A stretch of 64,000 nt of DNA. Origin: Locusta migratoria. Lineage: Eukaryota > Arthropoda > Insecta > Orthoptera > Acrididae. The notes under the pieces were generated by a model. It searched no databases, had not been told where the DNA came from, and saw nothing but the letters and a program-made list of their open reading frames with translations. The first letter of the stretch is position 1, and the number at the start of each line of letters is the position of its first letter. This document shows, one piece after another, positions 21,700 through 33,721 of the stretch. A program made the position numbers and the translations under genes. The DNA lies in assembly GCA_026315105.1 (NCBI GenBank), contig CM048745.1, forward strand, positions 754,065,506 to 754,129,505. Reading direction: 5' to 3'.

Positions 21700-22697
21700 T
21701 TATACTGAAAACTTGTGTTATATATTATGGTCCTTCAGAAGTCTGGGCCATGCTAGTCGGTTCCCTGTAACCAGAAAATACCTTTCAAGCACAGGAGCGG
21801 ACTTGGTTGGTATATTTGTAGTAACTGCTTCCTCTGAGACGCCTTGAGGTTGCTGCAAAGCTACTATTGTAATAAATGATCTCAGGAAGGCAGGTTTGTA
21901 TTATTATAACACAAAGTTGGCTTTATTTGCCCCTACCGAATACATTTCTGTTTCACAGCTATGTGAGAACTTCAACTGCAGTATTAACAAGATAAAAGAC
22001 TACCAACAAAAGACTTATTACAACAATGTCTTAAGAGATTATAAACTTTCAGCGTCGTCGTCTTGGGTGAGGTCAGTCTCTTTCTCCACGCTGCACTTGC
22101 TTGCAGTGTCTGTGCGCGGAGTTCATACACCTGCACTTACAGGATTTTGCGCACAATATCTGACCTCATCACACTAAATTCCCCCAAATTTAGATTATTT
22201 GATTATCTCATAAAGATATGAGGGCATGTTGTGTAACGTGTTACTACACCAGGCACGGCCAACATTTACGCTCCCCTCGTAGTTCCTTAAGATACTAGCA
22301 GGTGTCAGGCAGATCGCTGGCTTAGGGTGCCTCTCGCACGTCAGAGGGTAGCGTGGAGGGGAGGCTGAGGGGAGAGCTCGTGCCGCCTGCCACGAGGCCA
22401 CGGCTGTTTCCGGCTTGCTGGCGTTTGAGGGGAGGTGGTGGTGGGGAGAGCTGCTACCTGCCGCCTGCTCTGGCCAGTTTAAAGAGCTGCTTCTGACTGC
22501 AGCGTCATCATGGGACATCTTACGGAACTGCTGGAAACCCTCCCTCCCCGCACCCCTGTGCGTAGGACCGGGCCCTTACGGAGGTTTCCCGTCTGTATAT
22601 ATTTGTCTGTGCCCACACGCCGCTGAGCACAGTGCGCGGGGCAGGGGCACGGCGAGGGCGCCCGCGGGGCGGTGTTTGGCCATGCCTCCACTGTGTG

Positions 22698-23587
22698 TAC
22701 CGGGTGTAGCAAAAACGATTGCGCAAACTCATGCAGTTGAAAATACACGATAATAGAAGCAAAAAGTCCGAGTAAACATGGGTTCGCAAACGAGCCGTTT
22801 GCGAGATTATTCCGAATGTATGGTTCCAAGCCGCCACTGACGTTATTGCAAACATCGTCCTGGTTAATACACATTAATTTGAAATTTTCCAGTATAGCTT
22901 GAGGATGTTCCCTTTCAGCAGATTTAGAGTATGTGGCAGCTCCGCCACATTTTGCCTCCACTGTGAGATGGCATCTAACGCGCAGATACGGCCAAGGTTG
23001 AGGTGGACCTGTACCTTGGCCTCCAGATCACCTCATCTAAATGCTTTGGATTTTGTGTGTCTTGGGACACCTCGAAAGCGAAGTGTACAGCACACCCGTT
23101 AACTCGGTTTAAGAGAGTAGTACACGCTTGTCAATAATTCCAAAATGATCCAGGGATTATCGAACGAATTGGAAATTAACTGCAGAGACGAGTACAGTAT
23201 TGCATCCAGATGCAAAGAAGACACTTCGAACACCTCCTTCAACAGGTAACCCATACCTGACATGTGAACTAAATGTCCTGTAAAACCTAATAGTAAAGTC
23301 TAAATTTCAAATTAATTCTTACTAACTAAGACGATGTTTATTTTAAAGTCAGTGAAGTGTGAACTTAATCTGACGTGACTCTTAATGCTAAAGACTAAAT
23401 TTCAAATTAATGTGTACTAACTAGGGCGATGTTTACAATGACGTCAGTGGCGGCTTGAAACCATACATTCTTAATTACCTCCCAAACGGCTCGTTCGCGG
23501 ACTCGTGTTTACTGTGACATCTTTGCTTCTATTACCGTGTACTTTCAACCGTGTAAGTTTGCGCCATCCTTTTTGATTGACCCTGTA
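22698..23587 (+). mobile_element. Internally deleted mariner-like element
   Basis: Element 22700-23585 between TA dinucleotides. The ends form a long imperfect inverted repeat of about 170-190 bp: ccgggtgtagcaaaaacgat at the left against the reverse complement of gccatcctttttgattgaccctg at the right. The arms share the phrase gccgccactgacgt near 22830 and 23440 (rc). The interior keeps a scrap of transposase: around 23018-23100 the plus strand reads like W-P-P-D-H-L ... L-W-I-L ... VYSTPV, and 23130-23230 reads like IERIGN..RRVQYCIQ..HFEHLL. It needs transposase from a relative. Confidence 0.75.
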
Positions 23588-24572
23588 TATCTGAGGCTTT
23601 ATCGCCATTACTCACACTCCCTTAACAAGCAGACAATTTTACGATTGACCACAGGTGTCTACTCGTATAATATTTATAACTCATCATTTTTTCCTAGTAC
23701 ACATGTTCTGTGGAAGGCTGAGTCCCATAAAAGTGCCTTCAAAGTGCGCTTTATCTGCTATCAGTTGGCTCACTTGACTGTCAAAACACATAACTTTCCC
23801 GTCATTCTCGCGAGTCTGCTAAGACGATATGCTTTTGAGCGCTGCGTTTAATTACTCTACTGGATCTTATTTTTATTTGTTAGTGCTACTATTTAATAGG
23901 TACAGTGCATTACTTGATTCCTTTACATCCGTTAATTAACCTTAAATCATACCCGTTTCAGAAAGAGGAATTCAAATATAAGGGTTAAATATTCACCTTG
24001 TACTCTTACACGGCTAGTTTCCTAAATTAACGCTGCTAAATTGTATTGAGTGAGCACTTTCTGTACTGTTGCTCCTTTGCATACTCTAAGTGATAAATAA
24101 GACAGAATATTAGTCTTAGAGTTAAGTACGAGATGTTTTTGAAGTACAAAACATTCTTTACTCAGCTATTTCAGTAGATAATGTAGAATATTACTAACTG
24201 GACTGTCACAGAATTTTACATACACTGATTCATTTAATGTGTTACTTTTACTTTTTATGAAACGAAGAATCATTTACTTTATTTGTAACTGCATAGTATT
24301 TATCTTAATAGAATTCACATGTACTTGTCGATGGATTTACAGATAGTTAGTGCTGTAGTCACTTGCCCACAAAGAAAAAGCAGTCACAGATATCAAATGT
24401 TTCTGAAAAGTCTTCTGCAAGAGTGGCTAACAGTATGATTTCATAGGCTGAGATGTACAGGTGAGATACACATGAAGAACTTAGTATCATGCTCTTTTGG
24501 CATTTTATGATTAGATAAACGGAAGACTAGGTTGATTATCAATAAATCAATTTCCAGGCTGCCAGTACGAAT
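23588..24572. other. AT-rich stretch, nothing recognised
   Basis: Short chance ORFs only. No repeats, tRNA-like heads or transposon motifs seen. Confidence 0.5.
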
Positions 24573-24782
24573 ATGACAACCAGTGGCGAATCCAGAAATT
24601 TGGTCTCGGGGGTGGGGGCTGAGCTCATACAAGTTCGCACCTAAAAAATAAAAAAAAAATAAAAATAAAAATTGAATCAATCAAATAAATAAAAAGTATT
24701 AGGAGGTTTTCCTATGCTCTGTCGGGGGCTGCAGCCCCATAACCGCCCCCCCCCCCCCCATGTATTCGCCACTGATAACAAC
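24573..24782. mobile_element. hAT-type MITE, 194 bp
   Basis: Element 24581-24774 with perfect 11-bp terminal inverted repeats CAGTGGCGAAT / ATTCGCCACTG. Flanking 8-bp direct repeats atgacaac and ataacaac (7 of 8) fit the hAT target size. The interior has an A-rich tract and a C14 run. Non-coding. Confidence 0.85.
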
Positions 24783-26480
24783 TCGTGAAGCCACCGAGAA
24801 CCCTGGAACACACTAAGTGATTATGATGAAAGTGAAGTTACCAACAGAAGTACTGTGTGCGCTATAGTGATCTTATAGTAGCAAAACTTTTGACGTATTC
24901 TAATTTGTTTATGCCAAAAACATTTAGCTGAGAAATAACAGTTCCAATTTTGGAAACTAGGTTCAAAACTGGCGCTGTGGGTGCTATAAAATCATGTAGA
25001 TGTGTGAGATTATAATGGATTATTATATGACATGGACAGAAAAAAATCGAGCAACTGAGATAGGCATCATTTTCATTTCATTGTTATACAATTTGTTCAG
25101 TATGAGCACTTGAAGCATCATGAGATGCTGAATCAGTAAAACGACATGGTTAGCCGTTGCTCACAGCAATGTCTGTTCAATCTGTACAAGGTGTACCTGT
25201 CTACTGACCTTCAGACAATGTAGAGACTGAATGTGTCTCTTAGTAATCGCAATCTTTCAGGTATCCCCGCAATCAAACATTACATGGATTCTTATCAGGT
25301 GGTGTTGCGGACCATGCATCTGGAAAATATCTGGAGATAACAAGTTCATGCAAGACTTCGTAAAGCAGATCTTCCACTGGATGAGCAACATGTGTTGCAC
25401 CATCTTTCACGAAATCAGAGATTTCCACAGTTGTAATTCAAATCAGAAAACACTTGCTGTGTATAACACTTTCATACCCAACGTTGTAGGTGACGTGACA
25501 TTTATATAGAAAGAGACGTTTAAGATACAATATAGCTAAAAAATACCTACCTTCATTACAAAAAAGAAAAATAAATTTATTTTCAAAAATTTTGTATCCA
25601 CAAAATTGTATGTTTTGGCCCTTTACTACAAATATTTATGAGTTTCACCATCTTACAGTAACATGCCTTTGAAAGAAATGACATAATAACATCACAGAAT
25701 CGTATAAAAGCAGATACGAAAGCCTCACATTTCAAAACAAGGACATCAACACCTTGCCAACAAGTCTCTCTTGCCGACTGCTGTTACCACAGAATGTAGA
25801 AACATGGAAGTAAAACACGTTGAGAACGTTACCACAGTCCATCGACGATTGTGTGATGTAGGCCCGAACGTTCTAGCGTGAATCACAAAGAAATAAAGTG
25901 AGCAAAATCAGAACTGCACAATTGTGCATGCAGGACTTGAAAGGGTTAGCGTCTTAATGACATCCAGACGTCATGGTTCACCTGACAGGGCATCCTGGTG
26001 TATTCTATTCAAAAAAGGAATGGACCAGGAATGAAGGTGTTTGTGCATCCACTCCACCGTGACACATATGGCGACTGGAGTGGTTCTTCGTGCACAAAAT
26101 GCAGTTTAACTGTACAACATTGTGGCAATTTCGCTGCACCTTATAGTGAAAAATCTGTCTTTTTTAACTCCACAGAATATTTCCCAGGCAGGCCCGGCGT
26201 TTCATATTTTGTCTGAGTGGATTGTAGCCCAAAAAGGCCATCCCACACGTCAAGAAATTGTACACAGATGGAAAATTCATACAACAGAGATTTTTTAAAG
26301 ATAATTAAAGTTCACTGATGTAACCTAGTGCTCACCAATACTGATAAACTGGGAAACGAGATGAAAACAGGGATGGCTACACCACAGGGCGCCATCGTGC
26401 CTCATTAGCATCGATGCCATCACGCATGAAACAAGGAGCCTGCGTCTACTTGGCAACAGGACACATTCTGAAGGAGGTGA
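24783..26480. other. Unassigned stretch
   Basis: No family recognised. A 92-aa plus-strand ORF at 25231-25509 and a 72-aa one at 25998-26216 show no motif I can place. The base composition is more balanced than in the flanking AT-rich DNA, so a diverged transposon is possible. Confidence 0.35.
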
Positions 26481-26601
26481 GTGAAATCATTTGTCTGTAG
26501 CACCACATTTCCAAAGCTTCTATCATCTTTCTGTCTGAACTCCTTATCGTCCACGTTTGACTCCCATACAATGCTACACTCCACAAAGGACTTCCTAACA
26601 T

Positions 26602-26825
26602 TTAAATTAATAAAAATGTTCAAATGTTTGTATAGCTTGAGGGACTTAACTACGGGGACATCAGTCCCTAAACTTACTACTTATGAACTAGCCTACACTA
26701 AGGACGGCACAAATACCCATGCCCGAGGAGGGGTGGGGGAATCGAACTCCCGACCGTAGTGGCCGCGCAGACCGTGACTGGCGCGCCGCAGTCCCCTCGG
26801 CCACCGCGGCCAGCTTAAATTAATA
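26602..26825 (-). mobile_element. SINE-A copy with 11-bp TSD
   Basis: Element 26613-26814. TSD ttaaattaata at 26602-26612 and 26815-26825. A short G-rich expansion lies next to the B box (gaggaggggtgggggaatcg). Confidence 0.92.
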
Positions 26826-27126
26826 TTGGATGGTAACAACTCTCGCTTCTTCAGAAATGCTTTACTTCCCATAGTCATTTTTAATTTTATGTCTTCTTCA
26901 CTTCGGCCATCATCTACTACTTATATTGCCTCATCACCTAATCTAAGTCCTTCAACATCGCCACATTATCTGATACTACCTTGTTTTACTCTCATTAAAG
27001 TTAATCTCATACCTCCTCTCAAGACACTGTCCATTCCTTTCAATTTCTTTCCAGGTCCTTTGATGTGTCCGATAGAACTACTATGTCATCGACCAACCGC
27101 AAAGTTTTTATTTCATGTCCCTGAAC

Positions 27127-27335
27127 TTTAATTCAAATGTTTGTAAATCTAGCGGACCAAACTGCGTGGTCATCAGTCCGTAGCTTACAAACTACTTAAA
27201 CCTAGGTAAAGTAACCTAAGGCGAAACACACACACCCATTCCCCAGGGAAGACTCGAACCTCCGCGGCGAGCAACCGCGCCGTCCGCAGCGAGCCGCTTT
27301 AGACCGCTCGGCTACTCCACTGCGGCTTTTAATTC
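27127..27335 (-). mobile_element. SINE-B copy with 8-bp TSD
   Basis: Element 27135-27327, TSD tttaattc at 27127-27134 and 27328-27335. The head (rc: agtagccgagcggtctaaag) is tRNA-Leu/Ser-like with a B box-like ggttcgagtc. The body resembles SINE-A in its gactgatgaccac and ttgtaagct motifs but is clearly a separate family. Confidence 0.88.
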
Positions 27336-27593
27336 CCCTCTCCGAATTTCTCCTTGCATTCCTTCACAGTTTGCTCAATGTACAGATTGGACAACATTGG
27401 GGAAAGGCTACAAGCCTGGTCTTACTCCCTTCTCTACCACAGCATCCCTTTCATGATCTTCGAGTCTTATAACTGCTGCCTGCTTTTGTAAATAAATTTC
27501 AGTTCCCTATCTTTTTCCCCTGCTGACTTCAGAATTTGAAACGGTGTATACTAATCATTTCTTCAGAACATTCTAATGAACATGTCCTATGAA

Positions 27594-27775
27594 TATGAAC
27601 TTCCTGGCAAATTAAAATTGTGTGCAGGAACCTGGATTCGAACGTGGAACCTTTGCCATTTGCGGGCAAGGGGTGAAGGTTCGAATCCCGGTTCAGCGCG
27701 CAATCTTCCCGGAAGTTTCATATCGGCGCACACTCCGCTGTAGAGTGAAAGTTTCAATCTATGAACTTCCTTGTT
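27594..27775. repeat. tRNA-related repeat with inverted ends
   Basis: tgaacttcctggcaaattaaaa at the left is mirrored by cggaagtttcat at 27711-27722 and recurs as atgaacttcct at the right. The middle contains a tRNA-like ggttcgaatcccgg B box. It resembles a common insect interspersed repeat with a tRNA-like core, but the copy is short and decayed. Confidence 0.5.
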
Positions 27776-28161
27776 CTATCAAGTTTGTATATATATATGT
27801 TTGTTCGATTTTATGCGCTGCCGTACTGTTCATCTGATGTTGGTAGCCTGCGCAAGGCGAGAAGCGCAAGTTTTGTGCTCTCGTGAAGTGATGTAGACAG
27901 TAATTAAACTTTGTCCATTACTGATAAGCAATTGAATACGTTCACTATCGTTCTCTTCAAGCTTGCCATGAAAGGGTTCTGTTAATTTTTTGCAATGAAA
28001 CTGACTTATTCTCACTAAAGTGTTATTTTTACCTGGAGGGAAAAGTGTCTGACGTGCCGTATAATTGTTAGCTCGGGGGTTTGGTGTAATGGTTGAAGTG
28101 GTTTATTTTTTTTTTTTTTTTTTCTCCATTGGGCTGATAGTAAAGGCGTGCCAATTGTAGT

Positions 28162-28350
28162 GGCTCGGCAATTGAGCAAGTGAACGAGACTCATCAGTGG
28201 CTCTGTAGAATATGTAGTAGGAATAGGAAGACAGGAGTGGAAATTGCTGTTCTTCAGGCCGAGTTAGATCAGGCTAGGAGGGATCTGGAAAGATTAAGGG
28301 GGGAGAAGGGTAAAGAAAGGTGCAAGGAAGCATCAGACAGAAGGAATACA
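28162..28350 (+). pseudogene. Coiled-coil ORF1-like remnant
   Basis: An open plus frame starts near 28180 with WLCRICSRNRKTG, a Cys pair, followed by a heptad pattern EIAVLQAELDQARRDLERLR, then loses the pattern. It looks like the start of a LINE ORF1 or other element protein. Downstream, 28350-28640 is an unclassified decayed repeat. Confidence 0.3.
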
Positions 28351-28639
28351 GAACTACTTCTCGTAGTTTTGTGGTCTTCATTATTATCGTTAGAGACTGA
28401 TTATACCTTTCAGCCTTCAGTCTGGAGCATAATTTCCCTCCATGACCCTAAATCTAACATTGTTGACTTGCCTGATGTCTATTATTTCAAAATCATTCTT
28501 TACCGAATCCAAGAACTTTCTCCCTGGTCTACCCCAACTCCTCTTAGCCTCTACTGCCGAACTTATGAGTCTCTTGAGTATCTTTGTTTTCAAGGTTAGA
28601 ATACAGAGAGGCGTCCTTATGCTGAAAAAGTGAAGCCTG

Positions 28640-28985
28640 CCTACGCCATATTGCTAAATTTTGAAGAAATGTTCGTATTGTAGAGCTAATGTTTTATGTT
28701 GCTTAAAACAGGAATAAACGTCCGACGGTTTTGCCGAGATGAACAACGTGTTAAAAGAGTGCAAATTAGACGTTAAAAATTAAATTTTGAAATGTATTAT
28801 GATGTGTATTTATTAGTATTTATTCAAGAAATTATATTGTTTGAAAGTACATACTTCGCAGTGACCGTTAATTCGATGCATTAACAGTAAGGGCGTCGAC
28901 TTAACGCATAGTTTTAACGGAGAAATAGCATTCCAAAACTGACCAAGATAGCGGGCAGGCTTCAACTGACGTATGTGCTCGGCAT
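28640..28985. other. Unassigned AT-rich stretch
   Basis: Nothing recognised; AT-rich with no open frame of note. Confidence 0.5.
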
Positions 28986-29210
28986 AGCTAATGCCATCAT
29001 CGCGGTGGAGTAGCCGAGCGGTCTAAGGCGCCTCGCTGCGGAGCGCGGGGTTGCCTGCCGTCGGAGGTTCGAGTCCTCTCTGGGACATACGTGTGCGTTT
29101 GTTTGTTTGTTCTTAGGTTTGTTTACCTTAGTCTAAGTAGTTTGTAAGCTACGGACTGATGACCACGCAGTTTGGTCCGATAGATTTATAAACATTTGAG
29201 CTAATACCAT
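28986..29210 (+). mobile_element. SINE-B copy with TSD
   Basis: Element 28998-29198. TSD agctaatgccat at 28986-28997 and agctaataccat at 29199-29210 (11 of 12). The head gtagccgagcggtctaaggc with the B box ggttcgagtcc is well preserved; a (gttt)n run lies just after it. Confidence 0.9.
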
Positions 29211-29719
29211 TTCCCTTTATTCTAACCTGTTTGTTTCCCTCATGCGTGTAGCATAACCCCACCATCTCAGCCTGTTCGCTCTAATTGTTTCATCTGTGGT
29301 GTTCATTCCCAGTTTTTATTTGATTTCTTCATTATGGATACCTCTGCCATTGTTCCCATCTATTAGCACCTGCAATCATCCTTCGTACTTTCATACCTGT
29401 AACCTCAGCCAAGCTAAACTGTGTCCACCCAGCTTTCACTCAGATGCAACAAAGTTGGTCGCAAGGTTGAGTGTTACACTGCCAACTTAATCTTGGTACT
29501 GACTACCTTCTTGCAGAAGAGAGATTAGATTACATGTACTTTTCGTTCCAATAGATCCTAATTGATGAGATCCTCTTGGATGTACAACATGTCAGAAAAC
29601 AAGATACACCATAAATACTTAAAAAATGAGAGTAAAAACAATACCTTAAGAATATTTACATTACAAAGGATTTATAGGACATACAACTTATTTCTGCATA
29701 TTAAATGTTGAATATACTA

Positions 29720-29946
29720 GATGCATATGACAAAAAAAAGTTCAAATGTTTGTTAAGCTTATGGACTTAACTACGGGGTCATCAGTCCCTAAACTTCCAA
29801 TCTACTTATCAACCACCTTATACTAAGGACGGCACAAATATCCATGCCCGAGGGGGGATTCGAAACCCCGACCGTAGTGGCCGTGCAGACCGTGACTGGA
29901 ACGCCTCAGTCTCCTCGGCCACCGCGGCCGGCGATGCATATGACAA
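29720..29946 (-). mobile_element. SINE-A copy with 14-bp TSD
   Basis: Element 29734-29932. TSD gatgcatatgacaa at 29720-29733 and 29933-29946, perfect. The B box is slightly altered (ggattcgaaacccc in reverse). Confidence 0.95.
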
Positions 29947-30604
29947 TTCTAAGGCTTTCTTTTTTATTTTTTTTTTTTTTTTACAACACTCATTTACAAA
30001 CATTACATTACTGTACAAGATTAGTACCGGGGACAGACTGAGCACAATATTCACATTTGTGAATATTATACACAATAACGTACACGAATTACTTTTACTA
30101 TGAAATTAATCAATGGAGTGGAAGAAGTTGGCCACCAAAAAATCCTTTCGGCTCTTTGCAAACTGAACTTTATAGTGAGTTAAATTTTTATTGCTGCTGG
30201 CATGTTATTTAAAATGTGTATTGGGTAATAGCGGACACCTTTCAGAGCCAAAGTAAGTGACGTTAAGTCTTTATGAAAGTTATTCATGCTTCTAGTATTG
30301 ATCCCATGAACTGAGCTATAGGTTTGAAAAAAATATATATATTTAATGACAAATTTCATTAGAGAATAAATGTATTGGGGAGCAGTAGTTAGTACCCCCA
30401 GTTCCTTAAATAGCCCTCTGCAAAATATTCTTGAATTGACACCACAAATGATTAATATCGCAAGTTTTTGGACTCTGAGATCTTTAGCTTGACCTGATGA
30501 GTTACTCCATGAAATAATCCCGTATAACATTATAGTGTGAAAGTACGCGTAATACGCTGTTTATATTATTATTATTATTCTTATTGTTATTTTTTAACTC
30601 TCTT

Positions 30605-30805
30605 ATGGCTTACATCTACATACATACTCTGCAAGTCACATTTGAAGTGCATGTCAGAGGGTTTATCGAACCACTTTTATGATGTTTCTCTACAGTTCAG
30701 TTCTCTAATAGCTCGTGGGAAAAAGGAACACCTTAACCTCTGTTTTCGATCTGATTTGCCTTATTTTATTATGGTGATCATGTCTCTCTGTGTAGGTGGA
30801 TGTTA
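30605..30805 (-). mobile_element. CR1-like LINE 3' fragment
   Basis: Antisense match to 49225-49440: tctacatacatactctgcaag, then a region equivalent to the C-terminus (gggaaaaaggaacacctta, ttttcgatctgattt). It is inserted in the jockey/CR1-group LINE in the same orientation. Confidence 0.8.
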
Positions 30806-32999
30806 GCAAACAGGGATGTGTGTAGGTGCTTCAGCAGTTCTGTGGAATGTACCTTTATTATCAAGCTGTAATTCAAAGAATTTGACACTGTCAACTTCTT
30901 CTCTCTCATTGTCGTCGTACTTCAAGCATATACTTGGATGGAAACCTAAACTGCTTAAAGGTGCTTTTTCAAGGTTTAGCGACAGAGAATTGGATAGGAA
31001 CCATTTATTAATGTTCTTGAAAATTTAATTAGCTGACCTTTCTAAGGGTGTACTTGATTTATTACTTATTGCAATGTGTGTGTCATCTGCAAATAAACAA
31101 AATTGGCACCTGGTAATGTTGCTGATGAAAGGTCATTGATATATACAATAAAATGCAAGGGCTCTGAGATGGAGCCTTGGGGGGGGGGGGCCCACATGTC
31201 ATTAGTTCCCAATTGCTTTAAGGTCTTATAGATCGCTGTACATCTCTTTGTTTTCTGTTAGAGATATATGATTTGAACCATTCTGCACCATTTGCTCAAA
31301 AGGATATTTTTATTTTCACAGTCAAATGCTTTTGACAGATCACAGAATATACCAGTGGCCTGTAATTTATTGTATAATGAATGAAGTACGTTCTTACTGT
31401 ATATGTAAATGGCCTTCTCAATATCAATGAATGGGGGCAAAAGCGAAATGGGATGGGAGTTTGATGGAATTTCTTATACAATGGCTTAACTTCAGCGTTT
31501 TTCAACCATCCAGGATATGCTCCACTGATAATACACTGGTTACATCCAGAGTGATTAATCAAATTTATTGATATATAATCATATCCACTGGAATTTTTTA
31601 TTTTAATGGTTTTATGGTGGACATTATTTCTAGTGGTGTTGTGTCATACTCAAATTACTGTAGTTATCTATAGTGACAGGTGTGAGATATTCCATTGCAG
31701 CAATTACTGACTCTGATTACCCCACCTTAACGTTAATACTCACGAAAGACTTGCTGAAAATTTCAGCAACACTGCATTCATGTGTTACCCATGTGTCACC
31801 TACTCTTAATGCTATGTGCTCGTCTTCTACCAGTCTCCCCCTTCACTATATCCCATATTCTTTTGTTGTCTGATGTGAGTATTCTACTCTGATAATGCAT
31901 TTGCTTTGATGTTCGTATTACCATCTTCAATATTTTGCAGTGTGTCACATATTGATCTAAATCATTTGCATCAGAACTGTTTCCGATTGATAGATATAGT
32001 TTCCTTTTTGTCTTAACAGGAGACCTTTATTTCGTGAGTAATCTATAGTTTCTTTATAGACTTTGGTCGAATCTGGCTTAGTTTTGGGGAAAAGTAGTTT
32101 TCAAATAAGTTGAGGACATTATTTTTGAAAGTGTTGTGTATCTCATTCAAGCTATGTGTACTGTAAACTTCACTCCAATGCCCGTCTATGAGCAGTTTTC
32201 TTAAACATTTAATTTTCGGCTTACCTGACTACCCTCCTAAACTCATATTTGATAGATTTTATATCCTGATCAGTATTAACATCCAGCAGGTGGAACTGCA
32301 TGTCATGATTTGAAAGGTTACTAAAAACTGGTTTTATAATATATATTTTCTATAAAGATATTATCAATGGCTGTCTTGGGGCCCTTAGCTATCCTAATCG
32401 GAAAGTTAATAATATGAATGAAGCTGAATGACAATGCTACTGACTACAATAATTTCTTACTGGGAGAGTTTTCAAGAAATTCTACATTAAAATCATCAGC
32501 CAACACTAAGTCTTTCTTTTTTTGTTATCAAATATGAAAATAGAGCTTGAAAGTGATTTATGAAAGATTGAAGATACCATTTGGTAGTCTGTACACATTA
32601 TTACAAAAGATTTATTATGAAGTTCTACTTCTGTTACACATGCTATCATGTGCTGCTCTAGACAAAATTTATGAATGTCTATAGTATTAAATTATAACAT
32701 TTTCTAATGAATGAGGCAACTACTCCATCCTCCATTTCCGCTCTACGAAAAAGGGAAGCTAACCGGCAATAATAAGCAAATCTATACCATTGGTCACATG
32801 CTGTTGGCAGAGGCCGATTATGTCAACTGGATTGGATGACTCTAATTAATTAATGCAGATAAGTAGTTTATTGATTTTACATCTTAGCCCTTGTAAGGAG
32901 TCAAGTTCTCATTGTCACTTCCTGCATACATCCTTAGAATCACATTCTATTCGTCAAGATGAATCGTTTGAATACAAACTCGGTGGGGTACGAGCATTT

Positions 33000-33700
33000 T
33001 TAAGGATAATAATTACAGTTTAATATGCAAATTACGCGATCGTGTCACAAGTACGACAAAATTAAATCAAGGCTGTTGAACACACACCCGAGCAGCTCTT
33101 GTTTTTCTGAAGCGGGGTTTGGCGCCTCACTGGCGGCCGTCGAGTGACAATGGATTCCCCGCTCCACTGTGTCGCCCCGGACGGTCTTTGGGACGAAACC
33201 CACTTAAAAATCTTCTTCTCACTCTTGAAAATACCGACACTTTAAATCCTTTTGAAAGCAAAACACAATACAGTTCGGAACAAAAGATGTTTACTCATAA
33301 CTTTTAGTTGGATGCAGGAAGCCAGACAGAATGCTAATGTAATTCCAAGCTGACGCCAGTAAGGCAAGAAGGAGGCACCTAAAGGAGACATTAGCCAACT
33401 CACTATTGGCCGGCAAGCCATACGGCATTTTAAGACGCACCATCTGGTTGGTAGTCGAGCCACTGACGTGGAAACTGCCTGATATACACTGAAGCAGAGG
33501 GGGCCCCAATGGACTGCGCAGTCCGAGGTAGAAATTCGTCGTACTGCGCGTGACGTCACCGCCGAAGCACGCGGCGGCAGTTGTAGCAGTGGCTTGTTGT
33601 TTAAAGTGTATGTTTTGTTTCGTTTATTCGTGTGTTTTACGACAGAAAAATCTATTAATATGTTAATGATTCGTTTGTGTCTTAAATTCTCCCAGAATCG
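33000..33700. other. Unassigned region before the P-like transposase
   Basis: GC-rich patches at 33115-33195 and 33480-33590 (gcgcgtgacgtcaccgccg, a CRE-like tgacgtca) are followed by a splice-acceptor-like tgttttacgacag at 33634-33646. It might hold the promoter or 5' exons of the P-like element. The antisense 169-aa ORF here has no recognised domain. Confidence 0.35.
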
Positions 33701-33721
33701 TTGACAAAAAGACATTAGAAA

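Larger units (their letters stand above)
26480..27540 (-). mobile_element. Decayed RTE-like LINE fragment with two SINE insertions
   Basis: Antisense remnants of an RTE-type reverse transcriptase: the minus strand at 27430-27340 reads, across a frameshift, like R-P-G-C-S-L-S-P-M-L-x-N-L-Y-I-E-Q-T-V-K-E. The same signature occurs in sense at 57240-57310. Many stops. SINE-A (26613-26814) and SINE-B (27135-27327) are inserted in it with clear TSDs. Confidence 0.6.
29515..32960 (-). mobile_element. Decayed jockey/CR1-group LINE
   Basis: One element in antisense, several frames. Around 32560-32250 are endonuclease scraps (FNVDFLENSPSKK, IDNIF, SNHDMQFH). At 31440-31258 are RT motifs (ATGIFCDLSKAFDCENKNILL), and at 31190-31100 PQGSISEPL...VYINDL with the FADD region frameshifted. 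At 30530-30180 the RT thumb reads YGIISWSNS, VQKLAILIICG and ILNNMPAAIK. A 3' UTR-like end lies near 29515. A CR1-like tail (30605-30805) and a SINE-A (29734-29932) are inserted. The clade is uncertain. Confidence 0.75.

Noticed and set aside
21601..22180. LTR-like segment starting tgtggtgtgacc
   Set aside because: No matching end with a target duplication could be found; the similarity to insect LTR starts is too short.
22195..22961. Four overlapping ORFs of 107-160 aa in GC-rich DNA
   Set aside because: GC-rich DNA has few stops. The frames overlap on both strands and cross the mariner boundary at 22700 without motif support.
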